Positions 1 through 5,875 of a stretch of DNA of 6,074 nt are shown piece after piece. Made by a program: the position numbers and the translations under genes. The DNA lies in NCBI GenBank assembly GCA_003645215.1, contig QNEM01000133.1, positions 1 through 6,074 of the forward strand. The letters are read 5' to 3'. How positions within the stretch are numbered: position 1 is the stretch's first letter; the number at the start of each line of letters is the position of its first letter. This DNA is from Gammaproteobacteria bacterium (lineage in GTDB: Bacteria > Pseudomonadota > Gammaproteobacteria > Eutrophobiales > Eutrophobiaceae). The notes beneath the pieces were generated by a model that saw nothing but the letters and a program-made list of their open reading frames with translations, did no database searches and was not told the DNA's origin.

Positions 1-237
1 ACGTTTATCACCATCACCTTCAACTTCTAATGCCTTGAATGCCATGGTTCTACTACTACTCTGACCATGTTTGTTTGTCAGTACCATTTCTAGGTCAGCA
101 GTCTGGTCGATCCAGCCTAAGTCACGCTCATCAGCTTCTACTGCAATCGCGAGTCCTTTTTCTTCTGCTGTTTCCGCTATAGCATTATGCAGTGGCAGAA
201 TCAGTAGCAGTATTGCCATTAAGTAATTATTTTGCAT
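1..237 (-). CDS. LolA-like outer-membrane lipoprotein-sorting family protein, N-terminal part (runs off left edge)
   Basis: Read from the complement, an open frame starts with ATG at 237 and gives 79 codons without a stop to the window edge, so the C-terminal part is missing. Residues 1-21 are a signal peptide: a hydrophobic core around residues 7-16 (MAILLLILPL), then A-I-A with predicted cleavage after residue 21. This places the protein in the periplasm. The mature start (EKGLAIAVEADERDLGW) and the later LEVEGDGDKR resemble the LolA-like family usually annotated as outer membrane lipoprotein-sorting protein, which is commonly encoded beside RND exporters. The start is firm because a TAA stop lies in frame directly before the ATG, and a GAGGA ribosome-binding site sits 8-9 bases upstream. 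The gene overlaps the end of the exporter gene by 11 bases, so translational coupling is likely. A role carrying a lipid or hydrophobic cargo for the exporter is inferred from family and position; the substrate is unknown. Confidence 0.8.
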   Translation of the reverse strand, partial: MQNNYLMAILLLILPLHNAIAETAEEKGLAIAVEADERDLGWIDQTADLEMVLTNKHGQSSSRTMAFKALEVEGDGDKR

Positions 238-2530
238 TTAATTTTTCCTCTATTTTGATCAAAAGTGGTGGCAGGAATAGGAAGTCTGCAACTAATGCCA
301 GAGCGATAACAATGGCAGTAACCAGGCCCATACCGGAGTTTAACTGAAAAGCGGAGGTTGCAAGTACGAGGAAGCCGGCTACAAGTACTACTGATGTAAT
401 CGTTAATGCGCGACCAACAGTAGTAAAGGCATATCTGACAGCATCTTCAGGATCTAGATGCTTTTCACGACGTGCTCGAAGATATTTGCTTAAGAAATGA
501 ACCGTATCATCTACCACAATGCCGAGTGTCATGGTTGAAACAACCGAAAGTGACAGACCTATTTCACCGACCATGTAACCCCACAAGCCGAATGCCATTG
601 CTGCAGGAGCCAGATTGGGAATCAGACTGATCAAGCCTATTTTGACTGATCGTAGTGCAACGATGAGCACCAGTGAAATTAATACCAGTGCCAGGGTTGT
701 GGCATAAAGCATACTGATGATATTTCTCTTGCCGATATGCGCGAACATGATTGATGTTCCGGTACCATGACCAGATTTGATGTGTGGCGCGTTATTATGC
801 AGCCATGCCTCAGCGCGTTCTTCGATTGAAATGAGCTCATTCGAAGACAGGGTTTCGAGTGTCGCTGTCAGTCGGATGGCAGATTTGTCAATGTTTATCT
901 GATTATTCAGATCCAGTCCATATGGCAAAGACATCTCATAGAGTAAAAGATACTGTGCTGCCAGATTTCTTTCATCGGGAATTTTATACATGGCTTGATC
1001 ATCTCCATGCATGTTCTTGTTCAATCGTTTTGTGATATCCGAATAAGTATTTACATGAAGGATTTCCGGTTGTTGTCGGAACCAGTCAGCAAAGGCATCA
1101 ACATCATGTAGATATCCCGGGTTGCTAATGCCTCCGGGTTCGCCAGAATTTAATGAATACTCAATGTTGTAAATTCCGGTCAGATTGTCTGTAGAGAAAT
1201 CAGAGTCGACTCTGAAGTCGATTGTTTCATCAAAATAATGAACGAAGACATCATTTAAATCATTACGGGGAAGTCCTGTCAACAAGATGAGGATCAGGGC
1301 ACACATGCCCCAGAAAAGAAATGATCGTCTGCGCACGACAAAGTCACCAAACTTTTCCATAAGTCTGTCATGATCATCCTTATTTTCTTTTACCCTGACA
1401 GGCAGAAGTGAAATCAGGGCAGGCAGGAATGTAACTGACATGATGAATGATGTTACGACGCCAATGGCGACGAAATTACCCAGATGTCTGAAAGGAGGCA
1501 CGTCAGAAAAATTCATCATTAGAAAACCAATCGCAGTGGTTAAACTGGCCAGGAATACTGGTTGTAAATTGATTCGCAGGCTTTCAATGAGGGCATCATT
1601 TTTTGACATTCCCAGACGCATGTCGTGCAAGAAGGTAACCAGGATATGTACGCAATTAGCGATGGCAATGGTTAAAATAATTGTTGGAAATGTCGCGGAA
1701 GGCGGGGAGATGGGAAACCCTATATATCCCCCGACACCCATCGCCACCACAATAGAACAGGCAATAACCAGCACAGTACAAAGGGTCCCGGTTATTCCTC
1801 CAACAAGCACGGCTAATAAAAGCAGCATCACTGCAAAACTTATCGGCACCAGGCTGGCTACATCAGCTTTTGCAGATTCGGAGAAAGCATTATTCATCAT
1901 CACCATACCAGTAAGGCGAACTTTTATCCCTGGGTAAGCAGCCTCGACTTCTCTGGCCAGGGCCCTTGAAAAGTTGACAACTTCCGGAGTTTCAATAGCT
2001 TCATTGATTCGTGGTAATTGAACATTGACGTTAATACCTGTGACGTGGGCCCTGTCCGAGATTAAACGATTAAATAATAAAGGCTCGTTCAGCGTGATTT
2101 CTTTAGCCTGTAGAAGTTGTTCTTCACTATATGATGAGGCTCCCTCGATCAGGTCTCTGACTATCAGGTCATCCTCCTCTGCTTCTGTATACTGGAAGTT
2201 GGTAATAGAATCGACACGATTTGAATAGGGTGTTTGCCATGCACGCTCGGTTAAATATTCAACAGCAGAAAGTGTTTCTCTGGTAAAAACCTTGCCACTT
2301 GCAGGCTCTATAATAAATAGTACATTATCGTTCTGGACGTAAATGTTTTCGAGTGTTTCAAACTCAAGTAGCTGAGGATTATCTTCGCTGAAAAATACAC
2401 GATAACTGGTAGTGAAATAAATATTTTTGCCACCCGTTGCTGTTAATGCGACAAAAACAAGGCTGAGGATAATAATAGGCCAACGATATTGTAAAACCCA
2501 TTTACCGAAGGCATCTTCAATTCTTTTCAT
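227..2530 (-). CDS. RND-superfamily (MMPL-type) exporter
   Basis: This 767-residue inner-membrane protein has the full two-fold RND layout. TM1 is about 16-33, followed by a periplasmic loop (34-225) and TM2-TM6 (about 226-376). TM7 is about 403-420, followed by a second periplasmic loop (421-604) and TM8-TM12 (about 605-753). This matches predicted exporters of the RND superfamily (the MMPL/HpnN-like group), which move lipids or other hydrophobic molecules using the proton gradient. The second-half TM4 equivalent carries the acidic pair expected for proton relay (VVDDTVHF, D674 and D675). The matching first-half segment reads IANCVHIL, with no acid. ATG at 2530 has an AAGGA site 8 bases upstream. 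The gene lies 48 bases after the end of the restored tetR frame and overlaps the LolA-like gene, so all three probably form one operon. The frame is intact. Substrate is unknown. Confidence 0.9.
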   Translation of the reverse strand: MKRIEDAFGKWVLQYRWPIIILSLVFVALTATGGKNIYFTTSYRVFFSEDNPQLLEFETLENIYVQNDNVLFIIEPASGKVFTRETLSAVEYLTERAWQTPYSNRVDSITNFQYTEAEEDDLIVRDLIEGASSYSEEQLLQAKEITLNEPLLFNRLISDRAHVTGINVNVQLPRINEAIETPEVVNFSRALAREVEAAYPGIKVRLTGMVMMNNAFSESAKADVASLVPISFAVMLLLLAVLVGGITGTLCTVLVIACSIVVAMGVGGYIGFPISPPSATFPTIILTIAIANCVHILVTFLHDMRLGMSKNDALIESLRINLQPVFLASLTTAIGFLMMNFSDVPPFRHLGNFVAIGVVTSFIMSVTFLPALISLLPVRVKENKDDHDRLMEKFGDFVVRRRSFLFWGMCALILILLTGLPRNDLNDVFVHYFDETIDFRVDSDFSTDNLTGIYNIEYSLNSGEPGGISNPGYLHDVDAFADWFRQQPEILHVNTYSDITKRLNKNMHGDDQAMYKIPDERNLAAQYLLLYEMSLPYGLDLNNQINIDKSAIRLTATLETLSSNELISIEERAEAWLHNNAPHIKSGHGTGTSIMFAHIGKRNIISMLYATTLALVLISLVLIVALRSVKIGLISLIPNLAPAAMAFGLWGYMVGEIGLSLSVVSTMTLGIVVDDTVHFLSKYLRARREKHLDPEDAVRYAFTTVGRALTITSVVLVAGFLVLATSAFQLNSGMGLVTAIVIALALVADFLFLPPLLIKIEEKLNAK
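246..250 (-). promoter_or_regulatory. Ribosome-binding site of the LolA-like gene, inside the exporter gene
   Basis: The complement reads GAGGA about 8 bases before the ATG at 237. It lies within the last codons of the RND exporter (IEEKLN), so translation of the second gene can begin as ribosomes finish the first. Confidence 0.6.
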
Positions 2531-2538
2531 GCTTACAT

Positions 2539-2543
2539 TCCTT
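2539..2543 (-). promoter_or_regulatory. Ribosome-binding site of the RND exporter
   Basis: The complement reads AAGGA, 8 bases before ATG at 2530, a normal Shine-Dalgarno match that supports the chosen start. Confidence 0.6.
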
Positions 2544-2551
2544 ATAAAAGA

Positions 2552-2572
2552 TGAATATTTGTCAAATATTCA
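2552..2572. promoter_or_regulatory. Palindromic candidate TetR operator upstream of the RND exporter
   Basis: A perfect inverted repeat with 9-base arms, TGAATATTT and AAATATTCA, separated by GTC. It sits 21 bases before the exporter start codon. The core half-sites TGAATATT/AATATTCA are the same as those in the palindrome before tetR (3214-3247), the pattern expected when one dimeric repressor controls both genes. On the minus strand the palindrome contains TTGACA (2565 to 2560), a perfect -35 hexamer. The nearest -10-like TATAAG is only 13 bases on, so the promoter itself is uncertain. The operator role is inferred from position and the shared half-site. Confidence 0.65.
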
Positions 2573-2578
2573 CGTCTG

Positions 2579-2758
2579 TTATATAGCCTGGTTATGCTTT
2601 GCCAACCCGCTAACAATCAATTCAATTACAGAGACTGCTTTTTCCCCGAATTCCTCAAGAGAATACAGACTCATGAAGGTGGGAACATTGAAAATAACGA
2701 GACTCATATGAATCGTATTTGCAGTATTGCTGATGTCATCAATAGCAAATTCTCCCGT
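2579..2758 (-). pseudogene. Detached C-terminal part of the TetR repressor, in frame after the amber stop
   Basis: Directly after the TAG at 2761-2759, the same frame reads 59 further residues before TAA (2581-2579). They begin TGEFAIDDISNTANTIHMSL and end GLAKHNQAI. A G-E-F motif followed by an acidic stretch, and a late helix of the form SLEEFGEKAVSVIELIV, are typical of the TetR C-terminal domain. Joined to the upstream part with one residue in place of the stop, the protein would be 207 residues, a normal TetR length. No insertion or deletion is needed, so a single base change explains the break; CAG, AAG or GAG to TAG are among the possibilities. The preserved frame suggests a recent mutation, a strain variant, a sequencing error or read-through. 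No start codon with a ribosome-binding site was seen for separate translation. Confidence 0.8.
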
Positions 2759-3202
2759 CTAATTACCATAAGACAGGATTTCTTCAATCACGGCATTTTC
2801 TGCTTCAATTTTGCTATAAACCATATCTGGTCGTTGCAGAGTAATGTTATTAACCAGTTCATTGATTTTTTCATCGTTCTCAGCCATCTCCTGGCTTATC
2901 ACTAAATCAGTCAGGACATAGGCCTTAAGTCTTTCAATGGCGCTTAACTCAGGTTTTCTGATGGCTACTCGCAAGCGATCAAGGCGCTCACACATGGACC
3001 TGTTGGCACATTCGGCGATGATGTCTTGTTTATTTTTGAAGTAGCGGTATAAATTGGCTGCAGACATACCGATATCTGCAGCAATCTCGGCCATCGTTGT
3101 TTTGCCATAACCATAATGTCTGAAACGGTTGTGTGCGGCCTCTACGATTTGAGAACTAATATCCAGTTCTATATTTTTCTGACTTGTATTCACGGCGTTC
3201 AT
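2759..3202 (-). CDS. TetR/AcrR-family transcriptional repressor, cut short by an in-frame amber stop
   Basis: This 147-residue product holds a complete TetR N-terminal DNA-binding domain (about residues 19-65), with recognition helix SAANLYRYFKNK at 47-58. It also holds the first part of the ligand-binding and dimerisation domain. TetR proteins are usually about 190-220 residues, so this one is short. Translation ends at TAG (2761 to 2759) directly after SYGN, where family members normally continue with a G-x-x-x-G-E-F stretch. The same frame goes on past the stop in exactly that way (see 2579-2758). As it stands, the product could bind DNA but lacks the C-terminal helices needed for stable dimers. 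The ATG at 3202 has no evident ribosome-binding site; GTG at codon 4 is an alternative. It probably represses itself and the downstream exporter through the palindromes at 3214-3247 and 2552-2572. The ligand is unknown. Confidence 0.85.
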   Translation of the reverse strand: MNAVNTSQKNIELDISSQIVEAAHNRFRHYGYGKTTMAEIAADIGMSAANLYRYFKNKQDIIAECANRSMCERLDRLRVAIRKPELSAIERLKAYVLTDLVISQEMAENDEKINELVNNITLQRPDMVYSKIEAENAVIEEILSYGN

Positions 3203-3230
3203 TTATAGCAACAAAATACTGAATATTCAA
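3202..3230 (-). promoter_or_regulatory. Candidate tetR promoter overlapping the operator and start codon
   Basis: On the minus strand TTGAAT (3230 to 3225) and TATAAA (3207 to 3202) are separated by exactly 17 bases, close to sigma-70 consensus. The -35 box lies within the palindrome at 3214-3247. The -10 box shares its last base with the annotated ATG, so transcription would start near 3195. If the promoter is real, the protein may start at GTG codon 4 (3193-3191) on a nearly leaderless message. The lack of a ribosome-binding site before the ATG is consistent with this but does not prove it. Confidence 0.35.
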
Positions 3231-3333
3231 TAAAATATTCAGTATTTACTCTTTTAGCAGCAAAATGACTAATATTAGAGCGTCCGACTTTTTGAGGTAT
3301 GATGACGTTTAAAGCAACAATTACCTCAAATTT
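3203..3333. other. Divergent tetR/ATPase intergenic region
   Basis: These 131 bases hold the 34-bp palindrome, the candidate tetR promoter, and three degenerate direct copies of AGCARCAA with similar flanks (cores at 3207-3214, 3256-3263 and 3313-3320). For the ATPase gene only a weak promoter can be proposed: TTTACT (3245-3250) and TAATAT (3270-3275) with a 19-base spacer, each matching consensus at four of six positions. No small ORF or RNA gene is apparent. Confidence 0.5.
3214..3247. promoter_or_regulatory. Large palindrome upstream of tetR, candidate autoregulatory operator
   Basis: A perfect inverted repeat with 14-base arms, AAATACTGAATATT (3214-3227) and AATATTCAGTATTT (3234-3247), separated by six bases (CAATAA). 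Its inner half-sites TGAATATT/AATATTCA match those of the palindrome before the exporter, with a spacer longer by one base. It lies 11 bases upstream of the tetR ATG and overlaps the candidate tetR -35 box, as expected for autorepression. It is also 86 bases before the ATPase gene, which it might influence. A hairpin or terminator role is unlikely because the arms are AT-rich and no U tract follows. Confidence 0.7.
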
Positions 3334-4812
3334 ATGCAAAATCTAAAGGATCTTGAATTACTTCTTAATTCTTCGGTGCCAATTATTATTGTTGAGACTC
3401 AGGAAGAGGCTCGCCTGATAGAATTATTCAACAGGTTAATCAAGAACTTACCAAGGTCCTTATTTCTGTGGACTGTTACTGAGGGCCTGAAAAGACTTGA
3501 TGTTGATATGCCTGCCCAGAGGCACAATAGTAAACCCATTGAGCTACTCACCCAGATCAAAACCACCAAACATGAGGGTATTTACCTTTTAGTCGATTTT
3601 CACCCTTTTCTGGATGACCCGGTTCACGTACGTCTGCTAAAAGATATTGCATTGATGCAGGATGAAGCCTTTCACCATATCGTTTTGATTTCTCATGAAA
3701 TTGAATTACCAGAAGAGCTGGAAAGATACAGTGCACGTTTTGAGTTATCCATGCCAGATAGTAGCCAGATTGAAATGATGGTTCGCAGCGAGGCTAAAAG
3801 ATGGGCCAGCATAAATCCCGGTGCGCGCATTGTTGTCGACAAGAAGTTCTTGAACCAGATGGTAGAAAGTCTCGTTGGTCTGCCTGTTGATGATGCTCGC
3901 AGATTAATCAAGGGTGCGATAGAGGATGATGGCGCACTGTCACAATCTGATCTGAGCACTATTATGCAGGCGAAATTTAAATTGCTGGATCAAGGCGGTG
4001 TGCTTTCATTTGAATATGACACCGCAAAGTTTGCTGATGTTGGTGGTCTTGAGGGTTTGAAACAATGGTTACAATTCCGTAGAGAGATATTTAGTGGGGA
4101 GATTCAGAATCCGGGCCTGGATACACCTAAAGGGATCATGTTGTTAGGGGTGCAGGGTTGCGGCAAGAGCCTGGCGGCAAAATCAGTTGCTGGTACCTGG
4201 GGTGTGCCATTATTAAGGCTTGATTTTGGTTCGCTTTATAGCAAATTTTATGGAGAATCAGAAAAAAATCTGAGAGAGTCATTAGAGATGGCAGAGCTAA
4301 TGTCACCCTGTGTTCTGTGGATGGATGAGATTGAAAAAGGTATCAGTGTCGGTGAAAACGATGGCGGAACATCAAGCAGAATGCTGGGCACCATCCTGAC
4401 CTGGATGGCTGAAAATAAAGAGAAAGTATTTATCGTTGCAACAGCAAATAAAATTGAGGCACTGCCACCAGAATTGGTGCGCAAGGGCCGTCTTGATGAA
4501 ATATTTTTTGTAGATCTACCTGACAGTGAAATACGGGGAATAATCTTCGAGATACATCTGGCAAAGCGCGAATTAGAGCCTGCTGATTTTAATATTGAAA
4601 CACTTGCAGAGAACAGTGCTGGATTTTCAGGCTCGGAGATTGAGCAAGCCATTGTCTCATCACTCTATTCTGCATTGGCCCAGAAAATAGAGTTAAATGA
4701 ATCACATTTGCTTGAAGAATTATCCAGGACACGTCCCTTGTCTATAGTGATGGCAGAGAAAATAGAATCACTTAGAGCCTGGGCACAAAACCGGACGGTG
4801 AGTGCCAATTAA
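3334..4812 (+). CDS. Ycf46-type AAA+ ATPase
   Basis: This 492-residue protein has an N-terminal domain (about 1-215) with a degenerate nucleotide-binding-like fold (SVPIIIVETQEEA near 14-26, GIYLLVDFHPFL near 82-93) but no Walker A. A complete AAA+ module follows, about 230-445. Visible motifs are Walker A GVQGCGKS (272-279), pore-loop region SKFYGESE (303-310), Walker B VLWMDE (327-332), sensor-1 N372 in ATANK, arginine residues R383 and R386 in RKGRLDEIFF, and sensor-2 region GFSGSEIE (430-437). The order and the GCGKS form match the Ycf46 family, conserved in cyanobacteria and plastids and present in many proteobacteria. A cyanobacterial member has been linked to regulation of CO2 uptake; the role in other bacteria is not settled. 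All catalytic motifs are intact, so it should hydrolyse ATP. ATG at 3334 is the only start after the in-frame TAA at 3310, but it has no clear ribosome-binding site. It is divergent from tetR and probably a single-gene unit. Confidence 0.9.
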   Translation: MQNLKDLELLLNSSVPIIIVETQEEARLIELFNRLIKNLPRSLFLWTVTEGLKRLDVDMPAQRHNSKPIELLTQIKTTKHEGIYLLVDFHPFLDDPVHVRLLKDIALMQDEAFHHIVLISHEIELPEELERYSARFELSMPDSSQIEMMVRSEAKRWASINPGARIVVDKKFLNQMVESLVGLPVDDARRLIKGAIEDDGALSQSDLSTIMQAKFKLLDQGGVLSFEYDTAKFADVGGLEGLKQWLQFRREIFSGEIQNPGLDTPKGIMLLGVQGCGKSLAAKSVAGTWGVPLLRLDFGSLYSKFYGESEKNLRESLEMAELMSPCVLWMDEIEKGISVGENDGGTSSRMLGTILTWMAENKEKVFIVATANKIEALPPELVRKGRLDEIFFVDLPDSEIRGIIFEIHLAKRELEPADFNIETLAENSAGFSGSEIEQAIVSSLYSALAQKIELNESHLLEELSRTRPLSIVMAEKIESLRAWAQNRTVSAN

Positions 4813-4818
4813 GCGCGC

Positions 4819-4851
4819 CTTTTCAAAGCATGGAATTAATGTGTTGAAAAG
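4819..4851. terminator. Weak inverted repeat between convergent genes
   Basis: CTTTTCAA (4819-4826) and TTGAAAAG (4844-4851) form perfect 8-base arms with a 17-base loop across the 23-bp gap and the end of the propeller gene. The stem is AT-rich, the loop is long, and no clean U tract follows on either strand. It could act as a weak two-way terminator, but the evidence is thin. Confidence 0.2.
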
Positions 4852-5783
4852 AAGTTACCAAAGGCTCGGCTACCATCCTGGGTTATAATCTCACCTGTTA
4901 TCTCCAGGGTATCTGCGTCAATGATATTCACTGTCCCATCAAACCAGTTGCTAACATAAACAGACTTGCCTGAGGGGTGTAGCGCAATACCTTCAGGATA
5001 GTCACCCACCGTAATTGTTTTAATCACTTTTTCCTCAGTTAATGAAATAACCGAGACGGTTCCATCATGCTGATTGGTGACAAAAATTCTGTTTCTGATT
5101 TCATCATGTGCGATAGCATAGGGGTACCCACCAACTTTTATATTGGTGACCATATTGTCATTATTCAGATCAATAATACTGACACTGTTAGCGCGAACAT
5201 TGGCAACAAAAACTTTATTGCTTGATTTTGCAGCGGTAACACCAAAGGGTGCAGTTGCGACTGGAATAACAGCTTCGATGTTTTCTGTTTCTACATTAAT
5301 GAGCATTAAATTATGGTCATCTCTATTGGCCACATACAAGCGGTCTCCCGTTGGGCTAATTGCTATTCCTGAGGGTGATTTGCCAACTTTAATTTCTGAA
5401 ACAATTTTCATGGTGTCCGTGTCCATGACAGAAACGATATTCAAATACCAGTCTGCAATATAGAGTTTCCCACCATCCGGGCTGACAACTATCCCAACAG
5501 GGGCATCGCCCACTTTAATATTATTTATCAGTGTGTTGTTGCTTGTATCAATAACAGAAATTTCCTGGCTTTCAGGGTTCGAGATGTACACGCGTTTTCC
5601 ATCTGAGCTTGCCGTCACTCCGGCAGGGCGATGTCCTACATCTATGGTCGTGATGACCTGGTTTGATGTTGTGTCAATGACCGAGACGTTGTCACTGACG
5701 TGATTGGTGATATAAGCAAATGTTGCAGATTGTACAGCCGATGTCACACAAAACAGGAGAAGAGTTGAAAGTAAATAATTCAA
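4836..5783 (-). CDS. Secreted seven-bladed YVTN beta-propeller protein
   Basis: The 315-residue product begins with a signal peptide (hydrophobic core about 4-13, cleavage near 19-20 in AVQSATF), so it is probably periplasmic. The rest is seven YVTN-family propeller repeats. Their first strands start at Y24 (YITN), Y66 (YISN), Y108 (YIAD), Y150 (YVAN), F192 (FVAN), F234 (FVTN) and Y276 (YVSN), spaced exactly 42 residues apart. Most repeats also carry VSVID and VG-x-x-P-x-G-I. The last ends differently, in SRAFGNFF, a tail form common in this family. Such proteins act as binding scaffolds, and some accompany PQQ-dependent alcohol oxidation; no enzyme activity is implied here. The start is TTG at 5783: there is no ATG upstream, an in-frame TAA lies 24 bases before it, and no ribosome-binding site is evident. 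It converges on the ATPase gene (23-bp gap) and follows an SRPBCC gene behind a terminator. Function unknown. Confidence 0.85.
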   Translation of the reverse strand: MNYLLSTLLLFCVTSAVQSATFAYITNHVSDNVSVIDTTSNQVITTIDVGHRPAGVTASSDGKRVYISNPESQEISVIDTSNNTLINNIKVGDAPVGIVVSPDGGKLYIADWYLNIVSVMDTDTMKIVSEIKVGKSPSGIAISPTGDRLYVANRDDHNLMLINVETENIEAVIPVATAPFGVTAAKSSNKVFVANVRANSVSIIDLNNDNMVTNIKVGGYPYAIAHDEIRNRIFVTNQHDGTVSVISLTEEKVIKTITVGDYPEGIALHPSGKSVYVSNWFDGTVNIIDADTLEITGEIITQDGSRAFGNFFSTH

Positions 5784-5875
5784 GGTAAGTTTGAAACTGA
5801 TGAATTATTCAGGAGGATTTATTCAGGAAAAATCAGGGACACCGGAGTTGTTTTATCCGGTATCCCTGTTTGTAT
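5784..5875. other. Intergenic region between the SRPBCC and propeller genes
   Basis: These 92 bases contain the terminator (5828-5868) and, between it and the propeller start, two direct copies of TTATTCAGGA or near-identical sequence (5805-5814 and 5819-5828) 14 bases apart. A related TTATTCAG occurs at the end of the SRPBCC gene. No convincing sigma-70 promoter or ribosome-binding site for the propeller gene was found. Confidence 0.4.
5828..5868 (-). terminator. Intrinsic terminator after the SRPBCC gene
   Basis: On the minus strand a 12-base-pair stem forms between CAGGGATACCGG (5868-5857) and CCGGTGTCCCTG (5845-5834). It has one G-U wobble, an 11-base loop, and is followed by ATTTTT (5833-5828). 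It begins 8 bases after the SRPBCC stop codon, so it should end that transcript and leave the propeller gene needing its own promoter. On the plus strand the wobble becomes a C-A mismatch, so the minus-strand reading is the better one. Confidence 0.8.

Noticed and set aside
1440..1937. Plus-strand open frame of 165 codons
   Set aside because: It lies wholly inside the RND exporter on the opposite strand and has no recognisable domain; it is a shadow of that gene.
2541..2565. Exporter promoter TTGACA with TATAAG
   Set aside because: The -35 is perfect, but the 13-base spacer is too short and the -10 overlaps the ribosome-binding site, so it is not listed as a promoter.
2594..2905. Plus-strand open frame across the tetR 3' region
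   Set aside because: It is antisense to both halves of tetR, has no family resemblance, and is explained by the tetR coding frame.
4248..4652. Minus-strand open frame of 134 codons
   Set aside because: Antisense to the AAA+ module, serine-rich and domain-free; the sense strand has every ATPase motif.
5143..5463. Plus-strand open frame of 106 codons with hydrophobic stretches
   Set aside because: Antisense to the regular propeller repeats; its hydrophobicity comes from complementing their codons.
5740..5783. Possible lipoprotein signal at LLLFC in the propeller protein
   Set aside because: Phe directly before the Cys does not fit a lipobox, which needs a small residue there. A normal signal peptidase site near residues 19-20 is better.
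5811..5816. AGGAGG on the plus strand
   Set aside because: It looks like a strong ribosome-binding site, but no start codon follows at suitable spacing and no plus-strand gene is present.
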